A stretch of 64,000 bases of DNA from Pseudomonas fluorescens HK44 (GCF_000217955.3 NZ_AFOY02000019.1:186001-250000), one strand, 5' to 3'. Shown: positions 25,736 to 34,907, counted from the first letter of the stretch. The notes: generated from the sequence alone by a model not told the origin. Translations and numbers: made by a program.

Positions 25736-26461
25736 TCAGCGTACCGAGCGTAGCGAAGTGTTGACCCGAGGCAATACGCGGCCCATGACTTCAGCGATGT
25801 AGCTGAGGAACAACGTGCCCACCGAGCTTTTGTAATGCTGCGGATCACGACTGGCAATGGCGAGGACACCGTGCAGGCCTTGATGGCTGATGGTGACCAG
25901 CGCCGTGGAACCGATCTGCTTGCGCTGTTCTTCACCAAACAGGAAGTCCAGCTCGTGTTCGCGCAGGCTGCCGCTGACGCTTTTGCCTTCCGACAACAAG
26001 CCGCCGATGGCCTTTTGCGCGTCGGCACTGGTCACCCAGCGGCCGACCGGCAAGGGCTCGTCGCTGAACAGGATCAGGCTGACAAAGGGCACCTGGAAAT
26101 CCTGGCGCAGGCTGTCTTCGACGCTGATGACCACGTCGTCCAGGCTGCTGGCGTCCATCAAGGCGAGCGTCAGTCGGCGGGTTTTGTCGAACAGCCGGTC
26201 GTTGTCGCGGGCGACGTCCATCAGTTGCGAGAGGCGATGGCGCATCTCGATGTTGCGTTCGCGCAGAATTTTCATCTGGCGTTCGACCAACGAGATGGTG
26301 TCGCCGCGCTGGTGCGGAATGCGCAGCGCCGGGAGCAGTTCTTCGTGCTCGACGAAGAAATCCGGATGAGCCTCCAGGTACGCGGCAATCGCCGCCGCCT
26401 CCAGGCTTTCGGAAGGGGATTCGTCGGGCTGTGGGGCTGGAACCTGAGGCTGATCAGTCAT
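25736..26461 (-). CDS. DUF484 family protein (GAF-like)
   Basis: A 241-residue cytoplasmic protein of family DUF484. The N-terminal part has IAAYLEAHPDFFVEHEELL (about 27-45) and a helix around the IPHQRGDTISLVERQMKILRER segment; the rest is a GAF-like domain. The conserved place between dapF and xerC suggests a cell-envelope or division link, but no function is established. Thirteen bases separate it from dapF. Confidence 0.88.
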   Translation of the reverse strand: MTDQPQVPAPQPDESPSESLEAAAIAAYLEAHPDFFVEHEELLPALRIPHQRGDTISLVERQMKILRERNIEMRHRLSQLMDVARDNDRLFDKTRRLTLALMDASSLDDVVISVEDSLRQDFQVPFVSLILFSDEPLPVGRWVTSADAQKAIGGLLSEGKSVSGSLREHELDFLFGEEQRKQIGSTALVTISHQGLHGVLAIASRDPQHYKSSVGTLFLSYIAEVMGRVLPRVNTSLRSVR

Positions 26462-26474
26462 GTATTTCGCTCAC

Positions 26475-27305
26475 TCAAAGACGCACTTGTCCTTCGTATA
26501 CGCGTACTGCCGGGCCGGTCATCATCACCGGATGGCCAGGACCTGCCCATTCAATGGACAAGCGCCCGCCAGGCAGGTCGATCAATAGTGGCGAATCCAT
26601 CCACCCCTGGCTGATCGCGGCCACTGCGGCAGCGCAGGCCCCGGTCCCGCAGGCCTGGGTTTCCCCGGTGCCACGCTCCCAGACGCGCAACTGCGCACGG
26701 CTCCGGTCGATGACCTGGAGAAAACCGACATTGACCCGCGCCGGGAAGCGCGGGTGGTTTTCGATTTTCGGTCCCAGCTCATGCACCGGCGCGTTGTTGA
26801 TGTCACTGACCCGCACTACGGCGTGGGGGTTGCCCATGGAGACCGCGGCCAGTTCGACGGTCTGGCCGTCAACCTCGACCTGATAACTCAAGGCCTGAGT
26901 GGACGCCTGAAACGGAATCTCTGCCGGCACCAGGCGCGGTGCGCCCATGTTGACGCTGATCTGGCCGTCGTTGCGGATATCCAGTTCGATAATGCCGCTT
27001 TTGGTCTCAACGCGAATCTGCCGCTTGGCGGTCAGGCGCTTGTCCAGAACGAAGCGTGCGAAGCAGCGCGCACCATTACCGCATTGCTCGACCTCGGAAC
27101 CGTCGGCGTTGAAGATCCGGTAACGGAAATCCACGTCCGGGTTGCTCGGCGCTTCGACGATCAGCAACTGGTCGAAACCGACACCGGTGTGCCGGTCGCC
27201 CCATTGCTTGGCATGTTTAGGCAGAATGTGCGCGTGCTGGCTGACCAGGTCGAGGACCATGAAATCGTTGCCCAGGCCATGCATCTTGGTAAAACGCAGC
27301 AGCAT
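26475..27305 (-). CDS. dapF: Diaminopimelate epimerase
   Basis: A 276-residue PLP-independent epimerase converting LL- to meso-diaminopimelate for lysine and peptidoglycan. The two catalytic cysteines are C75 (in EQCGNGARC) and C219 (in QACGTGAC). ATG 27305 begins MLLRFTKMHGLGNDF, the family N-terminus; the 11 upstream codons overlap lysA. The gap to lysA is 4 bp, giving a lysA-dapF-DUF484-xerC-HAD operon. Confidence 0.96.
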   Translation of the reverse strand: MLLRFTKMHGLGNDFMVLDLVSQHAHILPKHAKQWGDRHTGVGFDQLLIVEAPSNPDVDFRYRIFNADGSEVEQCGNGARCFARFVLDKRLTAKRQIRVETKSGIIELDIRNDGQISVNMGAPRLVPAEIPFQASTQALSYQVEVDGQTVELAAVSMGNPHAVVRVSDINNAPVHELGPKIENHPRFPARVNVGFLQVIDRSRAQLRVWERGTGETQACGTGACAAAVAAISQGWMDSPLLIDLPGGRLSIEWAGPGHPVMMTGPAVRVYEGQVRL

Positions 27306-27309
27306 GGGT

Positions 27310-28557
27310 TTACTCCGGCAGCAGGCTTTCGCCAGCAAACAACTCGGCTACCGTCTCGCGGCGACGCACTTCAATTGCCTGATCACCGTCCACCAGCACT
27401 TCAGCGGCGCGGCCGCGAGTGTTGTAGTTGGAGCTCATGACAAACCCGTACGCACCGGCCGAATGCACGGCCAGCAAGTCGCCTTCTTCGAGTGCCAACT
27501 GACGGTCCTTGGCGAGGAAGTCGCCGGTTTCGCAGATTGGCCCGACGATGTCGTAGGCGCGTGCCGGAGTTGCGCGCGGGCGCACGGCCGTGACGTCCAT
27601 CCAGGCCTGATACAGCGCAGGGCGGATCAGGTCGTTCATGGCCGCGTCGACGATGGCGAAGTCTTTGTGTTCGGTGTGCTTGAGGTACTCGACCTCAGTC
27701 AGCAGCACGCCGGCGTTGGCGACGATGAAGCGGCCCGGCTCGAACACCAGCGCCAGGTCGCGACCATCAATGCGCTCGCGTACGGCTTTGATGTAGTCGG
27801 CAGCCAATGGCGGCTCTTCATCGCGATAACGCACGCCCAATCCACCGCCGAGGTCGATGTGGCGCAGGTAGATTCCGCAATCGCTCAGGCGATCGATCAG
27901 CGCCAGCAGGCGGTCGAGGGCATCGATGAAGGGCGGCAGGGTGGTCAGTTGCGAACCGATGTGGCAATCGACACCGACCACTTCCAGGTTAGGCAGTTGG
28001 GCAGCACGGACGTACACGTCTTCGGCGTCGGCAATGGCGATGCCGAACTTGTTTTCTTTGAGACCGGTAGAAATGTACGGGTGGGTGCCGGCATCGACGT
28101 CGGGGTTGACCCGCAGCGAGATCGGCGCGCGAACACCGAGTTCGGCCGCGACGACTTGCAGGCGTTCGAGCTCGTCGGTGGATTCCACGTTGAAGCAGTG
28201 CACGCCGACTTCCAGGGCGCGACGCATGTCTTCACGGGTCTTGCCGACGCCCGAGAAAACGATCTTGTCGGGCTGGCCACCAGCGGCCAGAACACGTTCC
28301 AGTTCACCACGGGAGACGATGTCGAAACCGGCGCCCAAACGCGCCAGGACATTCAGTACACCCAGGTTGGAGTTGGCCTTGACCGCAAAGCAGACCAGGT
28401 GCGGCGTACCGGCCAGCGCATCGGCGTACGCCAGGTACTGGGCTTCGATGTGCGCGCGGGAGTAGACGTAAGTCGGTGTGCCAAAGCGTTCGGCGATGGC
28501 GGACAGGGCAACACCTTCCGCGAACAGCTCACCGTCACGGTAGTTAAAAGCGTCCAT
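27310..28557 (-). CDS. lysA: Diaminopimelate decarboxylase
   Basis: A 415-residue fold-type III PLP decarboxylase making L-lysine from meso-diaminopimelate. The PLP lysine is K60 (CFAVKANSN). HIGSQ, the glycine-rich DLGGGLGV loop near residue 240, the EPGR block and the CETGDF segment with the active-site cysteine are present. It lies nine bases after the small lipoprotein gene and just before dapF, so lysine synthesis is grouped here. Confidence 0.96.
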   Translation of the reverse strand: MDAFNYRDGELFAEGVALSAIAERFGTPTYVYSRAHIEAQYLAYADALAGTPHLVCFAVKANSNLGVLNVLARLGAGFDIVSRGELERVLAAGGQPDKIVFSGVGKTREDMRRALEVGVHCFNVESTDELERLQVVAAELGVRAPISLRVNPDVDAGTHPYISTGLKENKFGIAIADAEDVYVRAAQLPNLEVVGVDCHIGSQLTTLPPFIDALDRLLALIDRLSDCGIYLRHIDLGGGLGVRYRDEEPPLAADYIKAVRERIDGRDLALVFEPGRFIVANAGVLLTEVEYLKHTEHKDFAIVDAAMNDLIRPALYQAWMDVTAVRPRATPARAYDIVGPICETGDFLAKDRQLALEEGDLLAVHSAGAYGFVMSSNYNTRGRAAEVLVDGDQAIEVRRRETVAELFAGESLLPE

Positions 28558-28566
28558 GATGTTCCC

Positions 28567-28740
28567 TTAGTAAGTGCTGGTACTGGTGCTGTGCTGGTGT
28601 GCTTTGGACTGCGACGACTTCGCCTGTTCTTCAGGGGATTTGCTGTCATCGGGCAGATACAGCGGACCTTTTTGACCACAGGCAGTGACAAGGCAGGCAA
28701 CCGCGACGAGCGCAGCAAGGGAAGAGATCAGGCGCTTCAT
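28567..28740 (-). CDS. lppL: Small lipoprotein LppL/LptM-type
   Basis: A 57-residue lipoprotein precursor: signal peptide KRLISSLAALVAVACLVTA with a lipobox LVTAC, then CGQKGPLYLPDD as the mature N-terminus and a Ser/Gln/His/Thr-rich tail. The CGQKGPLYLP core is shared with the LppL/YifL (LptM) family; YifL of E. coli assists maturation of the LPS translocon LptDE. The equivalent PA5276 (lppL) also precedes lysA. The gene is short and can be missed by length-filtered gene calling. Confidence 0.88.
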   Translation of the reverse strand: MKRLISSLAALVAVACLVTACGQKGPLYLPDDSKSPEEQAKSSQSKAHQHSTSTSTY

Positions 28741-28978
28741 GGCGAAATCCTTGAAAATGCGTTAATTGCGCCGGAGTATACCGGCCACCCGGCAGCTTGC
28801 CTATGCGACGGACCACCCGTCCGGCGGGCCTTTGCCCGGGCAAGCGATCAAGCGGCGCAAGGCGTACAGATATTTTCTACTCTTGTCGGATGCTTGGTCG
28901 GTATCCTTTGCAATCGCTGGGGCTCGGCCGTATCTTGCGGCGCTTGAGCGTGAGTAGACACTTTTTGAGGTTCCCGCA

Positions 28979-29311
28979 ATGAGTTTGACTGAAGCCCGTT
29001 TCCACGATCTGGTCGATGCCACCCAGCAAACGCTGGAGGATATTTTCGATGAGAGTGGCCTGGATGTTGACCTGGAAAGCTCGGCCGGTGTGCTCACCGT
29101 CAAGTTCGAAAGCGGCAGTCAGTTGATCTTCAGTCGCCAGGAACCGCTGCGTCAGTTGTGGCTGGCGGCAGTCTCCGGCGGCTTCCACTTCGACTATGAC
29201 GAAGAAAGCGAGCGCTGGATGTGTGACAAGAGCGAAGAGCAGCTCGGCGAGATGCTTGAGCGCATTGTTGGCGAGCAGGCCGGCGCCAAGCTTGATTTCG
29301 AAGGGCTGTGA
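28979..29311 (+). CDS. cyaY: Iron-sulfur assembly protein CyaY (bacterial frataxin)
   Basis: A 110-residue frataxin homologue. The acidic first helix (EARFHDLVDATQQTLEDIFDE) supplies the iron-binding ridge, and WLAAVSGGFHFDYDE forms the central beta-sheet. It modulates IscS activity in Fe-S assembly. Divergent from the lipoprotein-lysA operon, with the DUF1289 gene four bases downstream. Confidence 0.93.
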   Translation: MSLTEARFHDLVDATQQTLEDIFDESGLDVDLESSAGVLTVKFESGSQLIFSRQEPLRQLWLAAVSGGFHFDYDEESERWMCDKSEEQLGEMLERIVGEQAGAKLDFEGL

Positions 29312-29315
29312 TCCG

Positions 29316-29534
29316 GTGAGCGAGGCAGCGCCCACCCGCCCGCCAAAGCCGCTGTACAGCAACGTCAGCGCGGCGGTGCCGTCGCCGTGCACCAGTGTTT
29401 GTCGGCTGGACGAGCAGAAAGTCTGCCTGGGCTGTTTTCGCCACGTCGAAGATATCCGCGAATGGCGCTCGGCGGACGATGATCGACGCCGGGTGATTTG
29501 CGCCCAGGCGGCTCAGCGCAAAGCTCAGGTCTGA
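29316..29534 (+). CDS. DUF1289 family small cysteine-rich protein
   Basis: A 72-residue protein with the DUF1289 signature PCTSVCRLDEQKVCLGCFR and EIREW. Four cysteines in CxxxC/CxxC spacing suggest a zinc or Fe-S site. The start is GTG 29316, only four bases after the cyaY stop, so it is almost certainly co-translated with cyaY. The frame remains open upstream over cyaY but that part is not conserved. Function unknown. Confidence 0.8.
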   Translation: MSEAAPTRPPKPLYSNVSAAVPSPCTSVCRLDEQKVCLGCFRHVEDIREWRSADDDRRRVICAQAAQRKAQV

Positions 29535-29565
29535 CAACAACACAAGACTCAGGTTTGACAACAAA
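29524..29565. repeat. Short direct repeat at the end of the DUF1289 gene
   Basis: CTCAGGTCTGACAACAA at 29524-29540 is repeated with one mismatch at 29548-29564, a period of 24 nt. The first copy contains the DUF1289 stop codon TGA. Confidence 0.75.
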
Positions 29566-29567
29566 TT

Positions 29568-29661
29568 GTGGCGAGGGGGCTTGCCCCCGTTCGGCTGCGA
29601 AGCAGTCGTAAAGCTTTTTGGGGCCGCTTCGTACCCCAGCGGGAGCAAGCTCCCTCGCCAC
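29568..29661. repeat. REPIN-like palindrome pair (type C)
   Basis: Inverted outer arms GTGGCGAGGGGGCTTGC and CAAGCTCCCTCGCCAC flank a 60-nt core with GGCTGCGAAGCAGTCGTAAAG. The same family occurs at 33653, 54349 and 62273 and differs from types A and B. Confidence 0.82.
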
Positions 29662-29739
29662 AAGGTTCCCCGGCAAGTCTGAAGTACCCTGTCTATGGCT
29701 GGCTTGTATATTTTTTGAGCTGTGATAGTGTCCGGATAC

Positions 29740-29795
29740 GCCTCAACTCATCGAGGCCCGTGAAAACCCCGCCTATTTCTGGCGGGGTTTTGCTT
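29740..29795 (+). promoter_or_regulatory. rnk 5' leader with intrinsic terminator (possible attenuator)
   Basis: Between the REP element and rnk lies a GCCTC/GAGGC hairpin (29740-29757). It is followed by a strong terminator AAAACCCCGCC/GGCGGGGTTTT (29763-29791) with TTTTGCTTTT behind it, 33 bp before the rnk ATG. Either the leader is controlled by attenuation, or a short RNA ends here. Confidence 0.6.
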
Positions 29796-29828
29796 TTGTC
29801 GTGCAGAAAAAAGGAGTCTGCCTTAATC

Positions 29829-30239
29829 ATGACCGCACCTTCCATCATCCTTACCCGTCTGGACGTGCAACGTCTGGAGCGTTTGATCGGCAGCCTGGAT
29901 GACTCGCTGCCAGGTGTTATCGCGCTGCAAACCGAACTGGATCGCGCCGATACGCTGGTCGGTCACGATGAAGTGCCTGCCGATGTCGTGACCATGAACT
30001 CGCGTGTGCATTGCCGTGAAGAAAGCAGCGGTAAGGACTATCACCTGACCCTGGTTTACCCACAGGACGCCAATGCCGACGAAGGCCGGATTTCCATTCT
30101 CGCGCCGGTAGGCAGCGCATTGCTCGGTTTGAAGGTTGGTCAGCACATCGACTGGCCGGCACCGGGTGGCAAGACCTTGAAGCTGACCCTGCTTGAGGTT
30201 GAGTCGCAGCCAAAGAATGGCGGTGACTGCAAGTTCTAA
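29829..30239 (+). CDS. rnk: Regulator of nucleoside diphosphate kinase
   Basis: A 136-residue Rnk protein: an N-terminal helical coiled-coil-like region (residues 1-50) and a C-terminal GreA-like FKBP fold (LVYPQDANADEGRISILAPVGSALLGLKVG). Rnk binds RNA polymerase and in pseudomonads influences Ndk and alginate production. AAGGAG lies before ATG 29829. Convergent with cyaA, seven bases apart. Confidence 0.93.
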   Translation: MTAPSIILTRLDVQRLERLIGSLDDSLPGVIALQTELDRADTLVGHDEVPADVVTMNSRVHCREESSGKDYHLTLVYPQDANADEGRISILAPVGSALLGLKVGQHIDWPAPGGKTLKLTLLEVESQPKNGGDCKF

Positions 30240-30245
30240 GACGCC

Positions 30246-33095
30246 TCAGGCCTGTTCGAGCGCCTTGTTCAATGCGCGCTCCAGGTCTGCCTTGTAGCGC
30301 AGATAAAGATTGCTGGAACTCTGACCATCACCGAGCAGACCGGACAGGTCCAGGTCGGTGATGTAGCAGCGATAGTGTTGCGCCTCGCGACGCTGCCCGA
30401 CGATCTCCTGAGCGACCATGGCAAATAGCTGGTCGCCATGTTCCAGCTCGGAAAACTCTCGCTGATTGCAATACAAGGTGACCTGGCCTTGCCCCGGTAC
30501 GGCTTTGCCGACGATTGCCTGGACGTCGTAGAACGGCTTGTTCACCGGTGTCTGCGCCGCCGGTCGCGGCTCGACCCGGCGGGCCCGGCTGGTGCCCGAT
30601 GGCTGCAGTTGGTAGTACAGGGTTTCCAGCACCGTCACCGGTTGGGCAGCGTCCATCGGCAACAGCGCGTCACGGCGATACAGGATCGATTGCAGGAAAC
30701 GTTGCAGTGGTACCAGCAGGCTTTGCTCGTCGTGATACGGCTGGGGCTGTTGCCACAGGGCATTGAATTCATCCAGCACGTACAACTCGGCGTGGGCATC
30801 GTTGATGCGGTAAAACACCTGAATGCAGTCGGGCTGGCCCATCGGCAGGATCAGCGCCAGGTCGTGATCCGCCAGCGCCATCGGGTCCAGTTGCAGCGGG
30901 CTGTAACGGGTCAGGTCCTGGTTCAGGTAATCGAGCAGTGCCGGCAGGCTGGCCAGCGCGACATGATTGACCTGGCCGGGCACCAGTTCCAGTACGTGGT
31001 AATGCTGCTGGACCTGGATCAGGTAGCGATGATTGAGTTTGCTGAGCAGCAGGTTCTGCGCGGTGTCGAGGACTTCTTCGACACGCTGGGCGATGAACTG
31101 CGCACGGTTATGGCAGAAGCAGCGCACACGCAATCGGGGTTGCCGGGGGCCGCGCGGCAGGTTGTTGAGGTAATCGCGCAGGCAATCGAGCAGGGCATGG
31201 GCACCGTCGTAGCGGCTGACCAGCACTTCGTTCCAGCTGTTGAGCGTGACCTGATCGAGGGTCAGCACCAGATTCTCGCGCACCCCGGCGTAGCTCAGCG
31301 AGTCAGTGCGCTCGGTGGTCATCAGGATGTTCAGGTCGCGGTGGTGCTTGAGCGGGTCGACGCCCACGTTCACCAGAATCAGCACCTCGCTCGGCACGCT
31401 GGCGTGCAGCAGTTGTTCTTCGCTGACGCTGGTCAGGGGCAGCGCGATAGTCTGTTGCAGGCTGCCCAGCAGATTGAACAGCTCGAACTCGCTCAGGTCG
31501 CTGCTGCCGGGGTGTAAGGCCAGGCGGGTGCTGCTGTCGATCACGCCGTTGCGGTGGCACCAGGTCAGGAGTTCCAGCAGTTCGCGGCTGCACTTGATCG
31601 GCGCGAAATGTTCCCATTCCTGCGCACCCAGGTTGCCGTTGTACAAACCCCAGTGGGTCTGTCCGGGTTCTTTCTTGTTCACTGACTGGACCAGGGTCAG
31701 TGTGTCTTCGGCCAGGTCTGGCGCGATCCCGGGGTTGATGAACTCGACCTTGTCGGCCTTGCGTTCGAAGGCGGCATACAGCCTGCGTCCCAGTACATTG
31801 AGGTCGCGCTTGTTGATCAGGCTGACGCTCTGTTCGGTGCGGGCGAACTGGGTCAGGAAGCGGTAGCTGTAGTTGAGTTCATTCACCAGGGCCCGGCGTT
31901 CGGCGCTGACCTGACGGACCTTCCATTGGCTGCGGCTGTCGAGCATTGCCAATTGCCGCTGATCCCAGCCCCATTCTTCAGCCAGCCGCTCGAGCAGCAG
32001 GCGCTGCCAGCTTTTGCTGCGCTGGCCGCTGTTGCCGGTCAGCTTGCGATTGACCTTGAGGTACAAGGCGCGTCGGACCAGCTCCAACCGTTCCGGCTCA
32101 CCTCGGGCCGTGAGGTATTCCTCAATGCGCCGGTAGACCACGATGTATGGGTCGAGCTCATCCAGATCGAGGCGGTTGGCGAACACGGCTTGCTTGAAAC
32201 GCAGGCTCAGGCATTTTACGTTCGGGTGTTCGCTGGCGTAGACCTCGGTCAGCAGTAGTTTGAGCACCGATTTGTAGGGTGACTCGATACCTTTGAACAA
32301 CTGCCAGAGCCCGGCCCCGATGAATTCGCCAGGCGGAATCTGCGCCAGGTGGCCGAGATCGAGGGTTTCGTCGGCGCGGATAAAGCGTTTGGACAGCAAT
32401 GTATGGGTGTACTGGTCGTAGCCGGCCTCTTCGTACACCGGCACCAGCCACCAGATCGGCGTGCGCCCCGCGAGCCAGATGGCGGTGCGATAGAACTCAT
32501 CGAGCAGCAAGTAATGCTGGGTGGTGCCACAGTCGTCGGAGCTCAATTGAGTGTCGCGTTCGCCGCGGACGAAACGTTGCGGGTCGATTAGAAAGAAATG
32601 CGCCTCGGCGCCCTGGCTGGCGGCCCAGGTTTCAAGTAATTGGCACTTTTTACGCAGTTCGGCGAGTTCGCTTTCGCTCAGGTCCGGGGCATGGCAAACC
32701 CATACGTCCATATCGCTTTGATCGGTCTGGGCGAGCGTGCCGAGGCTGCCCATCAGGAACAAACCCTGAATCGGCCGCGGCGGATTGCCGTGTCGGGGCT
32801 TGTAGGAAAAGGAGCGGGTCAGGCGTTGCGCTTCGGCGAGCGCCGTGGCGTCAGGTTCGAAATTCGACAGCCCGGCTGGTGTGCTGCCCGAGACGTAACC
32901 TGGCAACAACGGGTGATTGACGTGGAAGAACAGCGGCAGCAGGGTCAAAACCCCTTGCTGGCGGGGTGACAACCCTTCCATGGCACGGGCCAGCCGGCCG
33001 TCATTGAGCTTCAGAAAGCGCGCACGCAACTGGCTGAGAACCTTGCGATCGATTCCTTCGTCCAGATCAGGGCGGATTTCATGGGTGCGGGTCAT
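30246..33095 (-). CDS. cyaA: Class I adenylate cyclase
   Basis: A 949-residue class I (enterobacterial-type) adenylate cyclase that makes 3',5'-cAMP. The N-terminal catalytic domain has GSLGTLAQTDQSDMDVWVCH near residues 111-130, a nucleotidyltransferase-type GS...DxD site, and the long C-terminal half is the regulatory region. Length is close to the P. aeruginosa CyaA (PA5272). It ends beside rnk and is preceded by a 184-bp AT-rich gap. Confidence 0.94.
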   Translation of the reverse strand: MTRTHEIRPDLDEGIDRKVLSQLRARFLKLNDGRLARAMEGLSPRQQGVLTLLPLFFHVNHPLLPGYVSGSTPAGLSNFEPDATALAEAQRLTRSFSYKPRHGNPPRPIQGLFLMGSLGTLAQTDQSDMDVWVCHAPDLSESELAELRKKCQLLETWAASQGAEAHFFLIDPQRFVRGERDTQLSSDDCGTTQHYLLLDEFYRTAIWLAGRTPIWWLVPVYEEAGYDQYTHTLLSKRFIRADETLDLGHLAQIPPGEFIGAGLWQLFKGIESPYKSVLKLLLTEVYASEHPNVKCLSLRFKQAVFANRLDLDELDPYIVVYRRIEEYLTARGEPERLELVRRALYLKVNRKLTGNSGQRSKSWQRLLLERLAEEWGWDQRQLAMLDSRSQWKVRQVSAERRALVNELNYSYRFLTQFARTEQSVSLINKRDLNVLGRRLYAAFERKADKVEFINPGIAPDLAEDTLTLVQSVNKKEPGQTHWGLYNGNLGAQEWEHFAPIKCSRELLELLTWCHRNGVIDSSTRLALHPGSSDLSEFELFNLLGSLQQTIALPLTSVSEEQLLHASVPSEVLILVNVGVDPLKHHRDLNILMTTERTDSLSYAGVRENLVLTLDQVTLNSWNEVLVSRYDGAHALLDCLRDYLNNLPRGPRQPRLRVRCFCHNRAQFIAQRVEEVLDTAQNLLLSKLNHRYLIQVQQHYHVLELVPGQVNHVALASLPALLDYLNQDLTRYSPLQLDPMALADHDLALILPMGQPDCIQVFYRINDAHAELYVLDEFNALWQQPQPYHDEQSLLVPLQRFLQSILYRRDALLPMDAAQPVTVLETLYYQLQPSGTSRARRVEPRPAAQTPVNKPFYDVQAIVGKAVPGQGQVTLYCNQREFSELEHGDQLFAMVAQEIVGQRREAQHYRCYITDLDLSGLLGDGQSSSNLYLRYKADLERALNKALEQA

Positions 33096-33279
33096 GTCAG
33101 CTCAAACCGGCTCGCAGTGCTCGAACGTGGGAAGGTCTCAGGGCGACGGGCAGTTTACAGCCTGATGCTCAGGACTTTTAAGCTGAATTTTTGTTTCTGG
33201 CGTCAAATTTCTATCGGTTGGCGACAGTCTGCCCGCGGAAATCCCATAGCAGGGGTTCCCGTGGGCGATACGGCAGCGA

Positions 33280-33525
33280 TTATGCGGTTTCTTGGACAGA
33301 CAAAATGGTCAGAACGGTCTGAATATTCTGTGCAGCGTCACGGCCCAGGCTGGTCAGATAACCGCCATCGGGCTGGGTGATCAACTCTTTGTCGAACAGG
33401 CGTTGTGCGGCGGCAATGGCTTTCGGGGCAGCGGTCTGATGGATTTTCAAACCCTCCTGGGAACTGTCCAGGTTGAAGAGTGCAAGGATTTCCAGTTCGG
33501 CAACCAGCTCAGGGGTAAGCGACAT
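33280..33525 (-). CDS. TIGR02647 family conserved protein
   Basis: An 81-residue protein, MSLTPELVAELEILALFNLD at the start and DGGYLTSLGRDAAQNIQTVLTIL near the end. It looks like the small TIGR02647 family of pseudomonads and relatives, whose role is unknown; the YLTSLGR segment resembles a wing of a small helical DNA-binding fold. The upstream frame is open but not conserved. Located as in P. aeruginosa, next to cyaA. Confidence 0.75.
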   Translation of the reverse strand: MSLTPELVAELEILALFNLDSSQEGLKIHQTAAPKAIAAAQRLFDKELITQPDGGYLTSLGRDAAQNIQTVLTILSVQETA

Positions 33526-33652
33526 AAGGACTCCAGACTTTCTAGGAATAGACGACAGCGCCCCTAAGGTGAACGCACTCGGGCGGCATGTCCAGTGTTG
33601 GCTTAGAGCTTTTCGTTGCAGGCAGTTGAACGAGCTTGCAGGCGCAGTACCC

Positions 33653-33783
33653 GTGGCGAGGGAGCTTGCTCCCGTTGGGCAGCGAAGCGGCCCTAAACCC
33701 TGCAACCACATTTTGCCAGTTGCACCGTATCCAGCGGTTTTGCGATTGCTGCGCAATCGAGCGGGAGCAAGCTCCCTCGCCAC
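33653..33783. repeat. REPIN-like palindrome pair (type C)
   Basis: Inverted arms GTGGCGAGGGAGCTTGCTCCCGT and its complement enclose a 131-nt element. The right side also contains a GCGATTGCTGCGCAATCG hairpin. Confidence 0.82.
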
Positions 33784-33812
33784 AATGAGAGCCGTGCCCG
33801 CGCGATAGGGGT

Positions 33813-34097
33813 TTAGTTCTTTTCTGGCGGCAACTCTGGCAGTGCGCGCAACGCGGCTTCATACCACTCGGTATTGAACGCGCGGTCTTCTTCGAGGAGT
33901 GCGTCAATTTCAACGGCCAGAACGTGGGCCATCAATTGCAGGATTTCTTCACGCTCGTAACCGACCAGAGTCAGTTTGTTGAACGTCGCCTTGGCTGCTG
34001 GTGGGTTGTCGCTTTCGATCTGGTTTTCGATGGCTTCGATCAGGGTGGTTTCGGCGAATTCTTCTTCGTCGTTGTCGATATCGCTAGGCTCGCTCAT
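33813..34097 (-). CDS. Small acidic hypothetical protein
   Basis: A 94-residue acidic protein: MSEPSDIDNDEEEFAETTLIEAIENQIESDNPPAAKATFNKL (first half, disordered then helical), then EEILQLMAHVLAVEIDALLEED. I recognise it as conserved in pseudomonads but cannot give it a function. ATG 34097 is chosen because AGGCTCC and the acidic start fit; the upstream open frame extends to 34136. Confidence 0.7.
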   Translation of the reverse strand: MSEPSDIDNDEEEFAETTLIEAIENQIESDNPPAAKATFNKLTLVGYEREEILQLMAHVLAVEIDALLEEDRAFNTEWYEAALRALPELPPEKN

Positions 34098-34223
34098 GGC
34101 AGGCTCCAAAAGGAAAGGTCGCCAGTTTACCTGCATTCAGCCGTGTGATGCTGCTGGCGAGAGCTGCCCCGACGTTCTATAACAGTGGCTGCCAACCCCC
34201 CTGCACGGCCTGGAGGCTATGTG

Positions 34224-34883
34224 ATGCTCAAGCTTTATGGATTTTCCGTCAGCAACTACTACAACATGGTCAAACATGCGTTGCTGGAGAAGGGCCTGCC
34301 CTTTGAGGAAGTAGCGTTTTACGCCGGTCAAAGCCCTGAGGCGCTGGCTATCAGTCCGCGCGGCAAGGTTCCGGTGTTGGGTGTCGAACAAGGGTTCGTC
34401 AACGAGACCAGCGTGATTCTTCAGTACCTCGAAGACACACAATCGGGGCCAGCGCTGCTGCCCAAAACACCGTTCGAGCGGGCCCAGGTTCTGGCGCTGG
34501 CCAAGGAAATCGAGCTGTACATCGAACTGCCGGCTCGCGCCTGTTTCCCTGAGGCCTTTTTCGGCATGACGGTGCCGGAAGCGATCAAGGAAAAAGCCAA
34601 GACCGAGCTGCTGCTGGGATTTGCGGCGCTGGGACGTCACGGCAAGTTTGCGCCGTATGTGGCGGGCGCGACCTTGAGCGTGGCGGATCTGTACTTCCTG
34701 TACAGCGTCAGCATCGCCTGCGCTGTCGGCAAAAAGCTCTTCGATCTGGATTTGCTGGCCGAGTTGCCAGCCGCCAAGGCATTGCTTGAGCAATTGGAGC
34801 AGACACCGCATGCCAAACGCATTGCGGCAGACAAGGAAGCGGCGATGCCAGGGTTTTTGGCGATGATCGCTTCCAGGAAGTAA
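34224..34883 (+). CDS. Glutathione S-transferase family protein
   Basis: A 219-residue GST. The thioredoxin-like N-domain (LKLYGFSVSNYYNMVKHALLEKGLPFE, with ISPRGKVPVL cis-proline and NETSVILQYLED glutathione-binding motif) precedes an all-helical C-domain from about residue 90. The catalytic serine/tyrosine candidate is in SVSNYY (residues 7-12). ATG 34224 has GGAGG nine bases before it. Substrate unknown. Confidence 0.88.
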   Translation: MLKLYGFSVSNYYNMVKHALLEKGLPFEEVAFYAGQSPEALAISPRGKVPVLGVEQGFVNETSVILQYLEDTQSGPALLPKTPFERAQVLALAKEIELYIELPARACFPEAFFGMTVPEAIKEKAKTELLLGFAALGRHGKFAPYVAGATLSVADLYFLYSVSIACAVGKKLFDLDLLAELPAAKALLEQLEQTPHAKRIAADKEAAMPGFLAMIASRK

Positions 34884-34907
34884 GTCTTGTAGTGATCTGA
34901 AGTCAGC

